DNA of 64,000 nt from Pseudanabaena galeata CCNP1313 (GTDB lineage: Bacteria; Cyanobacteriota; Cyanobacteriia; Pseudanabaenales; Pseudanabaenaceae): contig NZ_CP112874.1 of the NCBI RefSeq assembly GCF_029910235.1, forward strand, positions 62,001 to 126,000. Reading direction: 5' to 3'. Position 1 is the first letter of the stretch. Each line of letters starts with the position of its first letter. The translations under genes were made by a program, and so were the position numbers. The notes beneath the pieces were generated by a model, which was given only the letters and a program-made list of their open reading frames with translations, made no database searches and was not told where the DNA came from. Below, in pieces: positions 28,555-40,400 of the stretch.

Positions 28555-30768
28555 TTAACTGACAATATTAATCACATGGCTAGAGCGTAATCTAGGACTG
28601 CGCCAAGAGCAGATCAATCCAACTGAACCGGGGTCAATCATTGGTTGTGGCGCAAGTCTTCTCATCCATTCGCCGTTTTCATAGCGCAACTCAAATAGTT
28701 GTACTGTACCTAAAAAGCGCACACCTTGAAAGTTTTGTAACAGTTTGACAATATCAGACGGATAAACAGGACGACCAAACTCCCAACCTTGTCCGCTAAC
28801 TCCACCCGTAATCGGATTAAGAAACCGATAGAGCATCACCTTAAGTTGTCGCACAATATCTTGCTGCACCTGTGGATTGCTGTAGGAAGATTCTAGGGCT
28901 ATCTCAGTCTGTACACAGACCCCCACATATTCGGGTTGGTCTAGTTGAATTTGGATGCCTAGCATCTTCCGTTCATCAAGATAGCCTAAGACTCGGTCAA
29001 TGAGGGGCTTGGTTAAAATGAACTGATCAGGAGCAATTCCTTGACCTTGCTCAATGCTTTCGGTGCGGACTCTAGGGACAACTAGTAACTTCACAGTTCC
29101 CGCCTCTTGTTTCCTCCGAGTGGGCGCACACATGACGCGAGCTACAGCACCATCCCCCGCAATCAGAGTCAAATATTCAAAATCAGTTTGGGTAATGGCG
29201 CGATCGCGAGTTCGGAGCATCTTAGGAACGCGCACCGCCACATCATCAAGGGATTCTGCATCAACACCATTGCTCGCCGAAATGTGATTGGTTAAACTGG
29301 CTACATAGGGAATAGCATTTTTGGCTATTCGCAAACTGCCGCGCTGCACATTACCGCGAAAGCCTCCACCTGTGCGATATTTCACCATTTGAATGATTGA
29401 GCCTTTGGGGGGAACTGCGCCATATTGAGTACCAGTTGACTTCGTATTCATGGCGATCGCTTTGGTCTGATCCGCCACCACTCTTTGCATCGGTTCCCCT
29501 TGAATCCGTAGACGTTGCAATGTATGCTGACTCTGATAATTGGGCGTTTGTACAAAGGGACCAAATTGAACTTGCCCTGAAGTAGAATCGATAATATAGT
29601 GCAGATCACTTTCCGTAGACTCAGAAAAGTCGGTAACCTCATGCCATATTTGTGGCAGTCCAATGGGGGGCGTAATTAGGAGATATTCATCAGCTTGACG
29701 AGGCAATACTGGTTGGTGCATTAGTTGAAATACTTGTCCTGATTTGCCATTGCTCTCCCCCAAAATCTCGTTTACTAAGGCATGACATTGAGTTGCCTTA
29801 ATCGTTCCACCGATCGCTCTCGCACCCATACCAATAATATGTGGCGATCGGTTATAGGCTGACTGATTAGCGGTTGGTTCGACGTAGCTACAGCGTAGCC
29901 ACCGTCCTCGATAAGTTGAAAACTGTGTTACATCCCATGTAAGTGGTAAATGAAAGATTACTTCTGCACCCTGCAAAGGATTTGTCCCTTCATTGGCTAA
30001 TTCGCTAAAACTAAATCCTTTCGTGCGATCGTCACTCTCTTTTTGGAGTACAGGTTGCCATGCATTACCATTCCATGCTTCCCAAAATCGAGGTGGATTA
30101 TTAGGGTTAATCCCTGTCGTTGTTGCTGATTCTCCCTTCAAGTTGAGAGCTATTACATTGCCATTGATCGGTTGCTCTCCATCAAACACTACATAGAAAC
30201 AATTGTTTGGTTGAGGCGGTTCACTAAATAGAGCTATTTCCTGACCTGACCATCCCTCTTCACGATCCTCTGTCCATACATCTAAGAGTAAATCACGTAA
30301 AAACTCAGGATTTTCTTCGGCTCTAGGTGCAGCTAGTAAATGTAAAATTCGAGGATTCCCAATTACTAAAGGTTGATCGGTACTAAAGATGATCGCCTCT
30401 TCAGTTTCAGTTCGCAGTGTAGCAACCTCAATCCCCGCAGGAATTGTGTAGGGTTCTGGCAAAGAGGCACTCAGATAAAAAGTTACCTCTGTTTGAGCAG
30501 GTGCAGGTGGCTGTAAGCGAATCCCCAGTAATTCTAAAAAAGCAACATAATTACGTCGCGGGACTTGGTTAAACCGCATCAACATCTGATCGGTCAACCA
30601 AGCAAATAGTTCGATCAGGGTTACCCCTGGATCGCTAGGGTTATAATTTGTCCATTCTGGACAGTAGCGCGGGATTCTGAGAAGACACTCATTCACCAAT
30701 TCTGCAAAGGTGCGATCGTCAAGATCTGATTTGGGCAAATTGGGAAGAAAATCAAACTCTTTCGTCAT
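28555..30768 (-). CDS. Baseplate J-like assembly protein (Afp11-like)
   Basis: This 737-residue protein is of the putative baseplate assembly type: FLPNLPKSDLDDRTFAELVN and SDPGVTLIELFAWLTDQMLM at the start, the GGGFRGNVQRGSLRIAKNAI segment mid-protein, and LRTRDRAITQTDFEYLTLIA followed by VARVMCAPTRRKQEAGTVKL. These are hallmarks of the large J-type wedge protein of eCIS and related phage tails. It lies between the gp25-like and tail-protein-I genes, the same order as in the Afp/PVC clusters (afp9, 11, 12). A 144-base gap upstream (30769-30912) contains no gene. Confidence 0.93.
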   Translation of the reverse strand: MTKEFDFLPNLPKSDLDDRTFAELVNECLLRIPRYCPEWTNYNPSDPGVTLIELFAWLTDQMLMRFNQVPRRNYVAFLELLGIRLQPPAPAQTEVTFYLSASLPEPYTIPAGIEVATLRTETEEAIIFSTDQPLVIGNPRILHLLAAPRAEENPEFLRDLLLDVWTEDREEGWSGQEIALFSEPPQPNNCFYVVFDGEQPINGNVIALNLKGESATTTGINPNNPPRFWEAWNGNAWQPVLQKESDDRTKGFSFSELANEGTNPLQGAEVIFHLPLTWDVTQFSTYRGRWLRCSYVEPTANQSAYNRSPHIIGMGARAIGGTIKATQCHALVNEILGESNGKSGQVFQLMHQPVLPRQADEYLLITPPIGLPQIWHEVTDFSESTESDLHYIIDSTSGQVQFGPFVQTPNYQSQHTLQRLRIQGEPMQRVVADQTKAIAMNTKSTGTQYGAVPPKGSIIQMVKYRTGGGFRGNVQRGSLRIAKNAIPYVASLTNHISASNGVDAESLDDVAVRVPKMLRTRDRAITQTDFEYLTLIAGDGAVARVMCAPTRRKQEAGTVKLLVVPRVRTESIEQGQGIAPDQFILTKPLIDRVLGYLDERKMLGIQIQLDQPEYVGVCVQTEIALESSYSNPQVQQDIVRQLKVMLYRFLNPITGGVSGQGWEFGRPVYPSDIVKLLQNFQGVRFLGTVQLFELRYENGEWMRRLAPQPMIDPGSVGLICSWRSPRLRSSHVINIVS

Positions 30769-30912
30769 TACACAATGCTCTTAGGTGAATTTGGCGATGA
30801 TTAGATTTTACTAGCTATGTTTACCCTTCGCGATTAAATACCAAATTATTTTAAAAAGTCGAAACCTATTTTTGTGGCACGGCTAAGCTGCTCTACAAAA
30901 ATTGGCTCTTTA

Positions 30913-31317
30913 CTAGCCATTTGGGGGCAGTAAATAAAACGGATAAACCAAGCTACGTCTATCATGACTTTCCTTTATTTCATAGAGGATTTTTAGATCT
31001 AAACGTCCTCTAATGGGATCTGGCTCTGCATAAACTCCCGTAACTTTAATCCTAGGTTCCCATCTATTCAATGCTTCTTCAACATAGATTCTGGCTAGCA
31101 AAATTGTCTGTGGATTCATCGGCGCAAAAGTGAGATGTGATAAGCGACTGCCAAAATTAGGGCGATATACTCGCTCTCCTAATTTAGTATTCAAAATTGT
31201 AGCGATCGACTCCTCTAGATTGCGATCGCCGCCATCAGTTTTTAGTTCACCTTGAACATTAATCCGCAAAGGGAACGAAAGCCCTCTACCAAGATAATCG
31301 CGATCTAAGTTACTCAT
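30913..31317 (-). CDS. gp25/GPW-like baseplate wedge protein (Afp9-like)
   Basis: The 134 residues match the gp25-like family: GLSFPLRINVQGELKTDGGD, NLEESIATILNTKLGERVYR, PNFGSRLSHLTFAPMNPQT and the end ALNRWEPRIKVTGVYAEPD. These proteins clip the sheath to the baseplate and start sheath assembly. The start ATG lies 16 bases after the PAAR-like gene, so the two are coupled. Confidence 0.94.
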   Translation of the reverse strand: MSNLDRDYLGRGLSFPLRINVQGELKTDGGDRNLEESIATILNTKLGERVYRPNFGSRLSHLTFAPMNPQTILLARIYVEEALNRWEPRIKVTGVYAEPDPIRGRLDLKILYEIKESHDRRSLVYPFYLLPPNG

Positions 31318-31333
31318 AGTTAGTAATACATAC

Positions 31334-31726
31334 TTATGGAATTTGTCCCGTTACTTGTCCAGCAAAATTAATGGAAATTACACCGCCCCAAGTACACATA
31401 CATTTTGAGGAGTTGTTAAGCGCAGGAAAGTTGTTAATTAATACAGTTGGAGAGCCTGGAACCCAAGGAGCGACAGTCACAGGTATACAAGGCATAGGCG
31501 TAAATACTCCTAAAGCTGCTGCTGTGGCGGCGATTACCATTGGATTAGCAGGCGAGTTACACATCCCAAATGGAGGGATATTGGCGATCGGAGCAAAATC
31601 CATAATTGACGCGGCGAGAAGTCCTCCTGTCATTACAGGCATCCCCTTAGGGATCACAATCAACGAACTTGGTGCAACTCCAAAACTACATTGAAGCATT
31701 GCTCCCATAACAACTTGCTGTCCCAT
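31334..31726 (-). CDS. PAAR-like spike-tip protein (DUF4280 type, Afp10-like)
   Basis: This 130-residue Gly/Pro-rich protein begins GQQVVMGAMLQCSFGVAPSS and has further Cys at FGMCNSP, MPCIPV and KCMCTWGG, the pattern of PAAR-like/DUF4280 tips, where Cys or His residues hold a metal at the sharpened point of the spike. It sits directly downstream of the VgrG-like spike gene, the partner it caps. GGAGATTAAG lies upstream of its ATG as ribosome site. Confidence 0.92.
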   Translation of the reverse strand: MGQQVVMGAMLQCSFGVAPSSLIVIPKGMPVMTGGLLAASIMDFAPIANIPPFGMCNSPANPMVIAATAAALGVFTPMPCIPVTVAPWVPGSPTVLINNFPALNNSSKCMCTWGGVISINFAGQVTGQIP

Positions 31727-31754
31727 ATCTTAATCTCCTCGACTTTTTAATGTT

Positions 31755-31856
31755 ATACCAAAACACAAAAACGACTGCGCCATGTTTGTGTTTTTAAAAA
31801 CCTCTCTGGGTTTGGTTTTCAATCAAAAGTATCGTCACAGTTTTGTGAATTGGTAT
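31755..31856. repeat. Family B palindromic repeat, copy 2, inside the eCIS operon
   Basis: A 102-bp copy with matching ends ATACCAA (31755-31761) and TTGGTAT (31850-31856). The first hairpin is interrupted (ACACAAAAACGACTGCGCC against ATGTTTGTGTTTT), the second is AAACC..GGGTTTGG, and the third is CAAAAGTATCGTCACAGTTTTGTG. It separates the spike and tip genes, the only repeat element inside the operon body. Confidence 0.75.
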
Positions 31857-31902
31857 TAAAGCGTCTTGCGATGGAGGAAACAACTAATTATTCACTAGGA
31901 AA

Positions 31903-33840
31903 TTAATTAATCTTAACTAAACTACCTTTAATCACAGCTATCCCACTTGCATCCACATTAACTATCCCGCCTTTAATTGTATTCGCTCCAGTTGCCTCAA
32001 CATTGATCACGGGTGCTTCCATTTTAGCTGTAGTCGTACCTTTAATCTGTACTTGCGCTCCTTCAATTACTACACCTGTGTTAGAAATCACTATTTTGTT
32101 ACTACCCACTTTAAGCGTAATGTTGGTTGTTGCGGTTAAGGTCATATTAGCCGCATTAATCGTTAAATCTTTAGATGTCCCAGATGTACCAGTTTTAACT
32201 GTTATATCTCCCGTTGAAGTGAGACTAATTACCTTACTGTTATCATCAGCCCGAAATTTGTGACCACCAGTAGTTTCGAGTTCAACAAATTTATCGCTAT
32301 CATTTAATCGCAGATTATGACCACCGATTGTATTTAGGTAAACGCCTTTTTTAGTAGGGGATTTATCTTCTTCGACAAATTGCAATTGATGACCAACGCG
32401 AGTTTTAAAAGTCCGTAAGCGTACTTTTCCACCTACAACACTGTCAGTGACTACGGCTGGAGGAGCATCAGTCCCATTCCATACTCCACCAATCACGTAG
32501 GGTCGATGGATATCACCATGCTCAAAAGCTACTAAAACTTCATCATTAACTTCTGGCAAACAATCAAGCCCTCTATTAGCTCCTGCGCCTACGCCCACGA
32601 CCCTAGCCCAGTTGCTTTCGTGTTCCTCGGTAAGCGTCGGAAATTTAACTTTGACCCTTCCGCATTGGTCAGGATCATTATTGTTTGTAACTATACCAAC
32701 CAACATGGTTTGACCTGGTTGCAAATGAGTCTTGGATGACAAAATGGAATACAAATCGCCACCACGTAGACCGCGCACGCTGAAATGGGTAGTGTACGTT
32801 CGATTCTGAAATAAATGATGAGTTTCGGTAACATAATAACTACCGCTATAGTTGCCCATGTCAGTTAGCTTTATGACCTTACCCGCCCTGATCAAAGGAT
32901 TACCAGTGCCTTTTGCATCAGCATTGACAAATTCTCCCCCCAATTCATCACATAGAGATTGAGCGATTTTTTGAGCTTCAGCAGCGCTAAAAATTGGCTG
33001 ATCGACAACAATCATTTTCGGACCAGTGGGCTTACCAGAAAATGCACTACTAGTTGAACTGCCTTTACCGCTAGTATTGCTGGTAATTACTGACTCAGTG
33101 GATGCTGTAGAAACGATCGCTCTTTTTGTCTTGTAGTCCCAGCCTCTTACTTCAACCGAGTTAACTTGCTCTGCCCCCGTAACACGGACGCGAAAGCTAG
33201 ATAGATCTTTTAACCATTTAAGAGATATCTCTGCACCTTTTGTAGATTTACGAAAATTTAATTTCCCATCTTGCATATATAGCTCAAAACCATTGCGGGC
33301 TGCTCGTTCCTGCAAAAATTCCATATTCGTTTGATTCTCTTGGAATACATATTTATGGATTGGGGTAGTTTCGGTGATCGTCCCAGTTGCAATGCCAGAT
33401 TCACCAGCTAGTTTTTTGACAATATCGCTATCACTCATTTCTAAGAAAGAACGATTGTGCCGACCTCTATGTAAGCGATGAGCAACGTCATAGCCACGAA
33501 TGATAATCGGAGCCTTGGCTTCTGCCGTAAAATCTGTTTCTATGGCAGTAATTTCACCTTCTAAGACATATGCAGACGATGCATCGTCAAAGTCAGGGTC
33601 TTCTGTGGTGCTGGCGGTGAATCCAATCTTGACTTTTTTACCGATCGCAAATTTGCTCATATGCTTCCAAGGTGCTGTGCTATCACCATAGAAGTAATTA
33701 TTACTAATGATCAGTGTAAACATGCCGAGTTGATGCAGGCTTTCTTCGGCAGATACTTGCAAAATATCGGCAATCAAGTCTTCGGAAGCAGGAGTTCCAT
33801 CAATTGTAAGGGAGAACTGAGATCTATATGTTGCTGGCAT
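31903..33840 (-). CDS. VgrG/gp5-like spike protein (Afp8-like)
   Basis: The 645-residue protein has the gp27-like hub (QFSLTIDGTPASEDLIADIL, PIIIRGYDVAHRLHRGRHNR, YVFQENQTNMEFLQERAARN), the gp5 OB-fold (MLVGIVTNNNDPDQCGRVKV, VLVAFEHGDIHRPYVIGGVW) and a long C-terminal beta-helix of short strands (TINAANMTLTATTNITLKVG). This is the trimeric central spike that pierces the target membrane. There is no extra C-terminal effector domain. It lies directly downstream of the tube-initiator-like gene, as in Afp/PVC clusters. Confidence 0.95.
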   Translation of the reverse strand: MPATYRSQFSLTIDGTPASEDLIADILQVSAEESLHQLGMFTLIISNNYFYGDSTAPWKHMSKFAIGKKVKIGFTASTTEDPDFDDASSAYVLEGEITAIETDFTAEAKAPIIIRGYDVAHRLHRGRHNRSFLEMSDSDIVKKLAGESGIATGTITETTPIHKYVFQENQTNMEFLQERAARNGFELYMQDGKLNFRKSTKGAEISLKWLKDLSSFRVRVTGAEQVNSVEVRGWDYKTKRAIVSTASTESVITSNTSGKGSSTSSAFSGKPTGPKMIVVDQPIFSAAEAQKIAQSLCDELGGEFVNADAKGTGNPLIRAGKVIKLTDMGNYSGSYYVTETHHLFQNRTYTTHFSVRGLRGGDLYSILSSKTHLQPGQTMLVGIVTNNNDPDQCGRVKVKFPTLTEEHESNWARVVGVGAGANRGLDCLPEVNDEVLVAFEHGDIHRPYVIGGVWNGTDAPPAVVTDSVVGGKVRLRTFKTRVGHQLQFVEEDKSPTKKGVYLNTIGGHNLRLNDSDKFVELETTGGHKFRADDNSKVISLTSTGDITVKTGTSGTSKDLTINAANMTLTATTNITLKVGSNKIVISNTGVVIEGAQVQIKGTTTAKMEAPVINVEATGANTIKGGIVNVDASGIAVIKGSLVKIN

Positions 33841-33903
33841 TGGTAATTTTAGTTAGTAATAAAAAAGTGTTGTTGGGAATATTTCTAAATGTCATCAACT
33901 AAC

Positions 33904-34341
33904 TTAAATGTCATCAACTTCTTGGAGATCAATGCTTACCTTTGCTCTGACAGGAGTACCGTCGGCGAGAAACATGGTTAGATCATAGCTAATGCTGGTG
34001 ACAACACATTTAAGATATTGTTCTCCCCAAGCAAATATATATACGGGTGGACGTTTTAATGACCCTGCAATTTCTGTGGATTTGATGATCGGCGAGATGA
34101 GATCGAGAACGCTTGTCTTGGTTGGGTATTCATAAGTATCAAACCATAAATTTGATAACTTCAAAGTTTCCGCACCTCGATTGGAGTAAGAAACTTTTGG
34201 AAAACCTGCTGCGGTATATGCACCATCCTCTACTTTCCAAGTAACCGTTCTCGCAAACGACAAACTTTCGGGGTTAAATTGGAAATTGATGGCTACAGCA
34301 CCTGCATCGGTGGTGGTGAGCATTGCTTTAACGAGTGTCAT
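33904..34341 (-). CDS. CIS tube-initiator-like protein (Afp7-like, no LysM)
   Basis: This 145-residue beta-rich protein contains AINFQFNPESLSFARTVTWK near residue 17, SNRGAETLKLSNLWFDTYEY and LKCVVTSISYDLTMFLADGT. These match the N-terminal part of Afp7-type proteins that join the inner tube to the spike hub. Afp7 usually continues into a LysM domain; that part is absent here, with the frame ending SIDLQEVDDI. It precedes the spike gene by 63 bases. Confidence 0.85.
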   Translation of the reverse strand: MTLVKAMLTTTDAGAVAINFQFNPESLSFARTVTWKVEDGAYTAAGFPKVSYSNRGAETLKLSNLWFDTYEYPTKTSVLDLISPIIKSTEIAGSLKRPPVYIFAWGEQYLKCVVTSISYDLTMFLADGTPVRAKVSIDLQEVDDI

Positions 34342-34400
34342 AATCTGTTTACCTAAAAGTTTCTGAAAAAGTCTCTAAAATAACTGATTAAAGCTTTGAA

Positions 34401-37400
34401 TTACCAAGGTAATCTTCCTTGATATCTCGTTCCCTGTCGTTCCCTTTCTGTTTCTAAGCGATGCTTTAATAAAATATATATCTCTTGAGCAAGGGTTTCA
34501 AGATTTTCGGCAAAGTTCTCGGCATTATAACTATGATTGTTTTGACTGGTATTAACTGAAACTTGAGCTTCTGGCAAAGTATCAGATGTAAGTTCGCGTT
34601 GAATTGTATTAGATCGAGTATTTGTAATTTTGTTGGGATTTCCTTTTTGTAATCCTGTTGGGGTTAAGTATAAGTCTTGATCATTATCGCTAGGAGGACT
34701 ATCAGCCGATCGCTGAATGGTTGTTTGATTGCTAGTAGAACTTGTGGAAGGACTTGAGGGACTTGCGAGTGGACTGCGATCGCTAGTACTAGACGTTTGT
34801 TTGTTAAGTGAGCTTGTGGATGAACTAGCCTTTGGTGGTGGTGGTAAGTTCGCTAACAATTCTGATATGTTTGCCCAACCCGTAGAATTTGTCTGACTAT
34901 TGCTACTGTCAGCGTTTTTGTCTTGCATAGGTTGGATCGTTTTAGCAAAGTTGTTTAAACTATTGGGCAAGCTATTTTGAGTAGATCGATCTTGTCGATC
35001 TGTTGGCGATCGCTGTACTGTTTGTGATGTTATGGGGCTAGGAATCTGGAGTGATGGCAGTAACGAAAAGTTACCTAGGTAATCAGTATGAGCAAGATTT
35101 TCAATGGTTTTGGGAAGCTGCAAATCTTTGGTATTACTAGGATCGGCTAACATTTGAAGGATTGTTTGATTGGTGTTTTGCTCTACAGAAGTTTGGTTAT
35201 TGGTGGTATTTTCTTTTTCCTGATCGTTTTTTTTCTGGATTTGTTGTTGGTTCTCATGGTCTAGGTTCTCAGATGTCTGAGAACTTACTTCAGTCTCTAG
35301 GGCAACTAAATCAGTATCTCTTTGGATGATATTAGGACGATCAACTGTTAAGGTGCTGTCTACATTACTTGATTCTGAATAATCTAAATTTCTTTGAACT
35401 GGTTGAATACGATCAACTTGAGAGATATTATCTATTGTAGAATCAACAATTTCTCTTTGCAATTTACTCTGAGCGTCATTAGTTATAGAAGATTGTGTAG
35501 TATCAATAACTGATAAATCAGATTCTCTTTGGATAACGGAATTGTTTTGATAAACGTTATCTACTGTTGAAATATCAGGGTCAAATTGTCTTTGGATTGC
35601 TTCGTTTTGAGGAGAACTTGTAATATCATTTTTAATAACAGTTGCCCCATTAGATTCTCGTTGAGGAGTGTAATTGCTCTGAGAAATATCTGTCATTGAA
35701 ACATCAGATTGTCTCTGTATTGCATCAACAGATGAATCAGTAGATGAATCAGTTTTTTGTGTTTGTTGAGTAAGATCTCCTTGAGTAATATCATCTACTG
35801 CAATGCTTGATAGTCTCTGTATTTCATTGGTTGGGGACGACTGTGTAATATCAACAGGCGATAGATCGGAAGCAATATCTATATCTACGGGAATGTCAGC
35901 ATCACCAAATCTCTGAATTTGTTGTGATTCTCTATTTATAGAAATATTAGATGTTGATAAATCAGGCTTTGTTTGAATTTGTTGCGGGTGATCTCTCTCA
36001 GCTCGACTATCTAAAACAGGAGATTCATCAGATTGTCTCTGGATACCATCAACTTGAGGTGGTTGTGTACTATCAGCAGGTGGTAAATCAGAGTTGTTTT
36101 GAATTGTTAGGCGATCGCTTTGAGCAATCCTATCTACATCTGAAATGTTAGGTTGTCTCTGTATTTCACTAGCCTGTGAGTCTTGCTTAACATCTAACGC
36201 AGATATAGCTGGTTCACTTGAAATATTGCGATCGCTTTGGGAAGTATTATCTACTAAAGATTCTCTTTGAATTGATTGAGCAGAATTACTTGTAAGAGTT
36301 CTATCAGCAATAGATAAATTAGTTGGCTGTGTTTGTGGAGCAAGATTTCCTTGAGAAATTATTTCAGCAGCATCTACTGGAAGATTAGATGTTTCTTGGT
36401 TGTCAGTAGTTTGAGATGATTGGGGACTATCAATATTATTGAATAGGTCAGCCTCTCTCTGGATATTTTGCTCAGTTGGGCAAGTATTATCTGCCAACAC
36501 AATATCAGGCTGTCTCTGGGGTATATCAGATTGGAATTGTGTAAGCTCAACTGGAGATGAGTTGGTTTTTCTATGGATGTTTTCAGAATTAATGTCTACA
36601 TCAGAAATGTCAGCATCAACAAATCTTTGGATTTGTTGTGATTCTCTATTTATAGAAATATCAGCAGTTGATAAATCAGATTTTGTTTGTTGTCTGCTGT
36701 TATCTTCTGAAAGGCTATTTAAAGGTGATTCAATAGCTGTGGCAATTTGCTGGGTGTTACTAGAAGCATCACTATTCGAGTTAGATAAATCAGATGTTCG
36801 TTGAATTTGTTGAGTGTGATTATCTCCAACAATATTATTGTCTACTGTAGAAATATCAGATTGTCTCTGTAGTTCATCAGACCGAGTGTTTTGCTGAATG
36901 TCCAAATTAGAGTCCACATTAGAAAAATTAATCTGAAGTGGCTGAACAATATTTTCGCCAGCGTTACTATCAGAAATAGACGGATCAGTTTGCTTTATTT
37001 GTTGAGAAATATCTCCCTCAGTAAGACCATTTAATGACACATCAGATTGTCTCTGTATATCATTACTTTGTGGCGATTGTGTAATATCAACATTATTGAA
37101 TAAGTCAGATTCTCTCTGAACAGTGCGATCGCCTTGAGAAATAGTATCTACAGCAGAAATATCAGATTCTTGTTGTAGGGTATCAGAGATACTACCTACA
37201 GGAGAAATGTCAGCATCAACAAATCTTTGAATTTGTTGTGAATCTCTGTTTGTGGAAATATCAGAGTTAGATAAATCAGATTTTGTTTGAATTTGTTGTG
37301 TGCGATTGTCTCCAGAACTACTATTGTCTACTGTAGAAATATCAGGTGTAGAAATATCAGGTTGTCTCTGGATATTCTCAACTTGAGAAATTTGTGTACT

Positions 37401-40400
37401 ATCAGCAGATGACAAATCAGACTCTCTTTGAATAGGGCGATCGCTTTCGGCAATACTATTCACCTCTAAAGTGTCAGGTTGTCTCTGTATTTCATCAGTA
37501 TGGAGAATCTGCATACTGTCAATAGGAGATAATTCTGATGCTTTTTGAATGGTGCGATCGCTTTGAATAGGACTATCTAGTAAATTAAGATCAGGTTGTC
37601 TCTGGACTTCATTGATTTGAGCATCTTCGCTAATATAAGGAGGAGACAAATCAACTTCTCTCTGAATTTGTTGGATATCGTTACTTGCAGTAGCATTATC
37701 AGTAATCAATGCATCAGTTTGTTGTATTTGTTGAGCAGGAGATTCTTGATTAATGCCATTGACCGAGGCATCAGCTTTCCTCTGTATATAATCAGTTTGG
37801 GCAGATCGAGGAACATCATCATCTGATATATTAAATTCTTTCTGAATAGTATGATTGCCTTGAGAAATGTTGTCTACTGTCGAAACATCATCAGTTCGTG
37901 GAGTTTGGGTAAGATCAGGAGACAAATTAGATTTTCGTTGAATATCTCCAGAGATACTATCTACTGTAGAAATATCAGCATCACCAAATCTTTGTTGTGG
38001 TGAATTTCTGTTGCTAGAACTATCAGAAGTGGATATATCAGGTTTTGTTTGAATTAGTTGAGGGCGATCGCTTTCAGAAAGACTATCTAAAACGGGAGAT
38101 TCAGATTGTTGCTGTAAAGGATCGGGTTGAGAAACTTGTGTAATATCTTTAGCTAATGAATTAGATGCTTGCTGAATAGTGCGATCGCCTTGAAAAGGAC
38201 TATCTATTGGGTTAAGCTCAGTTTGTTTTTGGACTTCATTCATCTGAGCATTTCGCTTAATATCAACAGGAGTTAAATCTGGTTCTCGTTGAATAGTATT
38301 GCTTTGAGAAGTACTTTCTATGGCTGCAACATCAAATTGTTGTAGGTGATCAGTTTGGGGTGCTTGTGCAATATCAACGTTATTGAATAGATCAGGCTCT
38401 CTCTGAATAGTGCGATCATCTTGATCAATATTATCTAAAACAGGAGATTCAGAAATTTTTGAAATTGCTTGAATATTGTTATTTGTAGAAGTGCTATCAG
38501 GAACAGATAGAGCAGGTTGTCTTTGAATTGGTTGAGTGCGATCGCTTTCAGAGATATTATTGTCCACTGAAACATCAGGCTGTCTCTGGATTTCATCAGT
38601 CGGTGGCATTGCTCTATCAACAGGAGAGAAGTCAGAAGGAGCCAAGTCAGATTTCCGTTGAATGGGGAGAACGCCTTCAGGGGCATTTTTTAAGATCCTA
38701 GATTCCAAAGGGCTTTGAATTTGCTGAGAGTTATTGCTTGTAGAAGAACTATCCGAGATAGATAAATCCGCAATATTAGTCTGATCAGCTTGTCTCTGGA
38801 CACTAGTAGTCGGAGGTAATTGACTAATATCAATATTTGACAGAGTAGATGATTGCTGAATAGAGCGATCGCTTTCAGACGCTATTGGAGTTTCAGAGGA
38901 CTTTTGAATTGATTGATTGCTGTCGATTGCAGCCGTACTATCTACCGTAGAAATGTCAGTTTGTCTTTGGATTTCATCAGTCTGAGCAAGCTGTGTAGGA
39001 TCAATAGTAGTTAATTCAAATTCTCGTTGAATAGGGCGATCGCTTTCGATAAAATTATTCGTAATAGAAGATTCAGAAGATCTTTGAATTGGCTGAATAT
39101 TGCTGGTTGTAGAATTGCTGCTATCTATGGAACTATCAGCATTAGCAAGATCAGACTGTCTTTGAATTTGTGGAGTGTAGCCTCCTTGAGAAATACGATC
39201 AACATCAGTTTGTCTATGTACTTCATCAGATTGTGTAATATCGTTAACTGTTCCTAAAGGTTCTCTTTGAAGAGTGCGATCGCCTTGAGAAATATCATCC
39301 ACTGAAATATTAGATTGTGTTCTTATCGCGTCAGTTTGAAGAGATTGGGTAATATCAGTAGCTGATAAATTAGGTTTTCGCTGAATAGCAGGATTAATTT
39401 CAGGAAGAGTATTCTCATTAGAGATACTAGATTGTTTCTGTAAAGGATCTGATTGAGAAGATTGTGTATTATCGACACTAGATAAACTAGGTTCTCGCTG
39501 AATAGTGCGATCGCTTTCAGAAACACGATCTAAAACAGGAGATTCAGCAAATCTTTGAACCTGTTGAGTGTTATTACTTACAACAGTATTCTCAGAGTTA
39601 GACAAATCAGTTTGTCCTTGAATTTGTTGAGTGAGATCAACTTGAGAAATACTATCTACTGAAGAAATATCAGGTTGTCTCTGTATTTCATCTGTTGGTG
39701 GATTCTGTATTCTATCGACAGAAGATAAATCAGGTTCTCGCTGAATAGTGCGATCGCTTTCAGCAATATTTTCTAAAATACCAGATTCAGAAGATCTTTG
39801 AATTGGCTGAGTATTTTTGCCTGTAGAAATTCTACTATCAGAGATAGACAAGTCAGGCTGTCTTTGGATTGGCTGAGTAAGATCTACTTGAGAAATATTA
39901 TTTACAGGATTATTTATAGGCGCAGTATTAGTTTGTTGCTGTAAAGCATCAGCTTGAGGAACTTGTGAAGCTTGAGGAATATTATCGTTATCAATAAGAT
40001 TAGATGCTCTTTGAATAGTGCGATCGCCTGCCAAAGAATCACTAACTTTGTTAATGCCTGTATCTGGTAAATTAGAATTTAATTGAATTTGTGGATTTTG
40101 AATATTGGTTGTAGAACTATCAGAAGTTCTTGGGATTTTCTCAAAGTGATCGCCCTGAGAAATATTATCTGCGACAGGAGATCTTTGTATTTGTTGGAAA
40201 TTATCACTGGTTAAATTGACAACAGGATTAGGCAAATCAATTTCCGAATAGTTTTGCTGAAGGTCTTCGCTCTGAGTAATATTGTCTACATTAGAAATCT
40301 CAGACTGTCTTTGTAATACATCAGTTTGAGGAGATTGAGTAGTATCAACCGCAAATAAATTAGATTCTGTTTGATTAGAGCGATCGCCTTCTAAAAGATT

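Noticed and set aside
35951-39526. Short plus- and minus-strand ORFs inside the giant gene
   Set aside because: They are shadows of the repetitive coding sequence, with no start signals or similarity.
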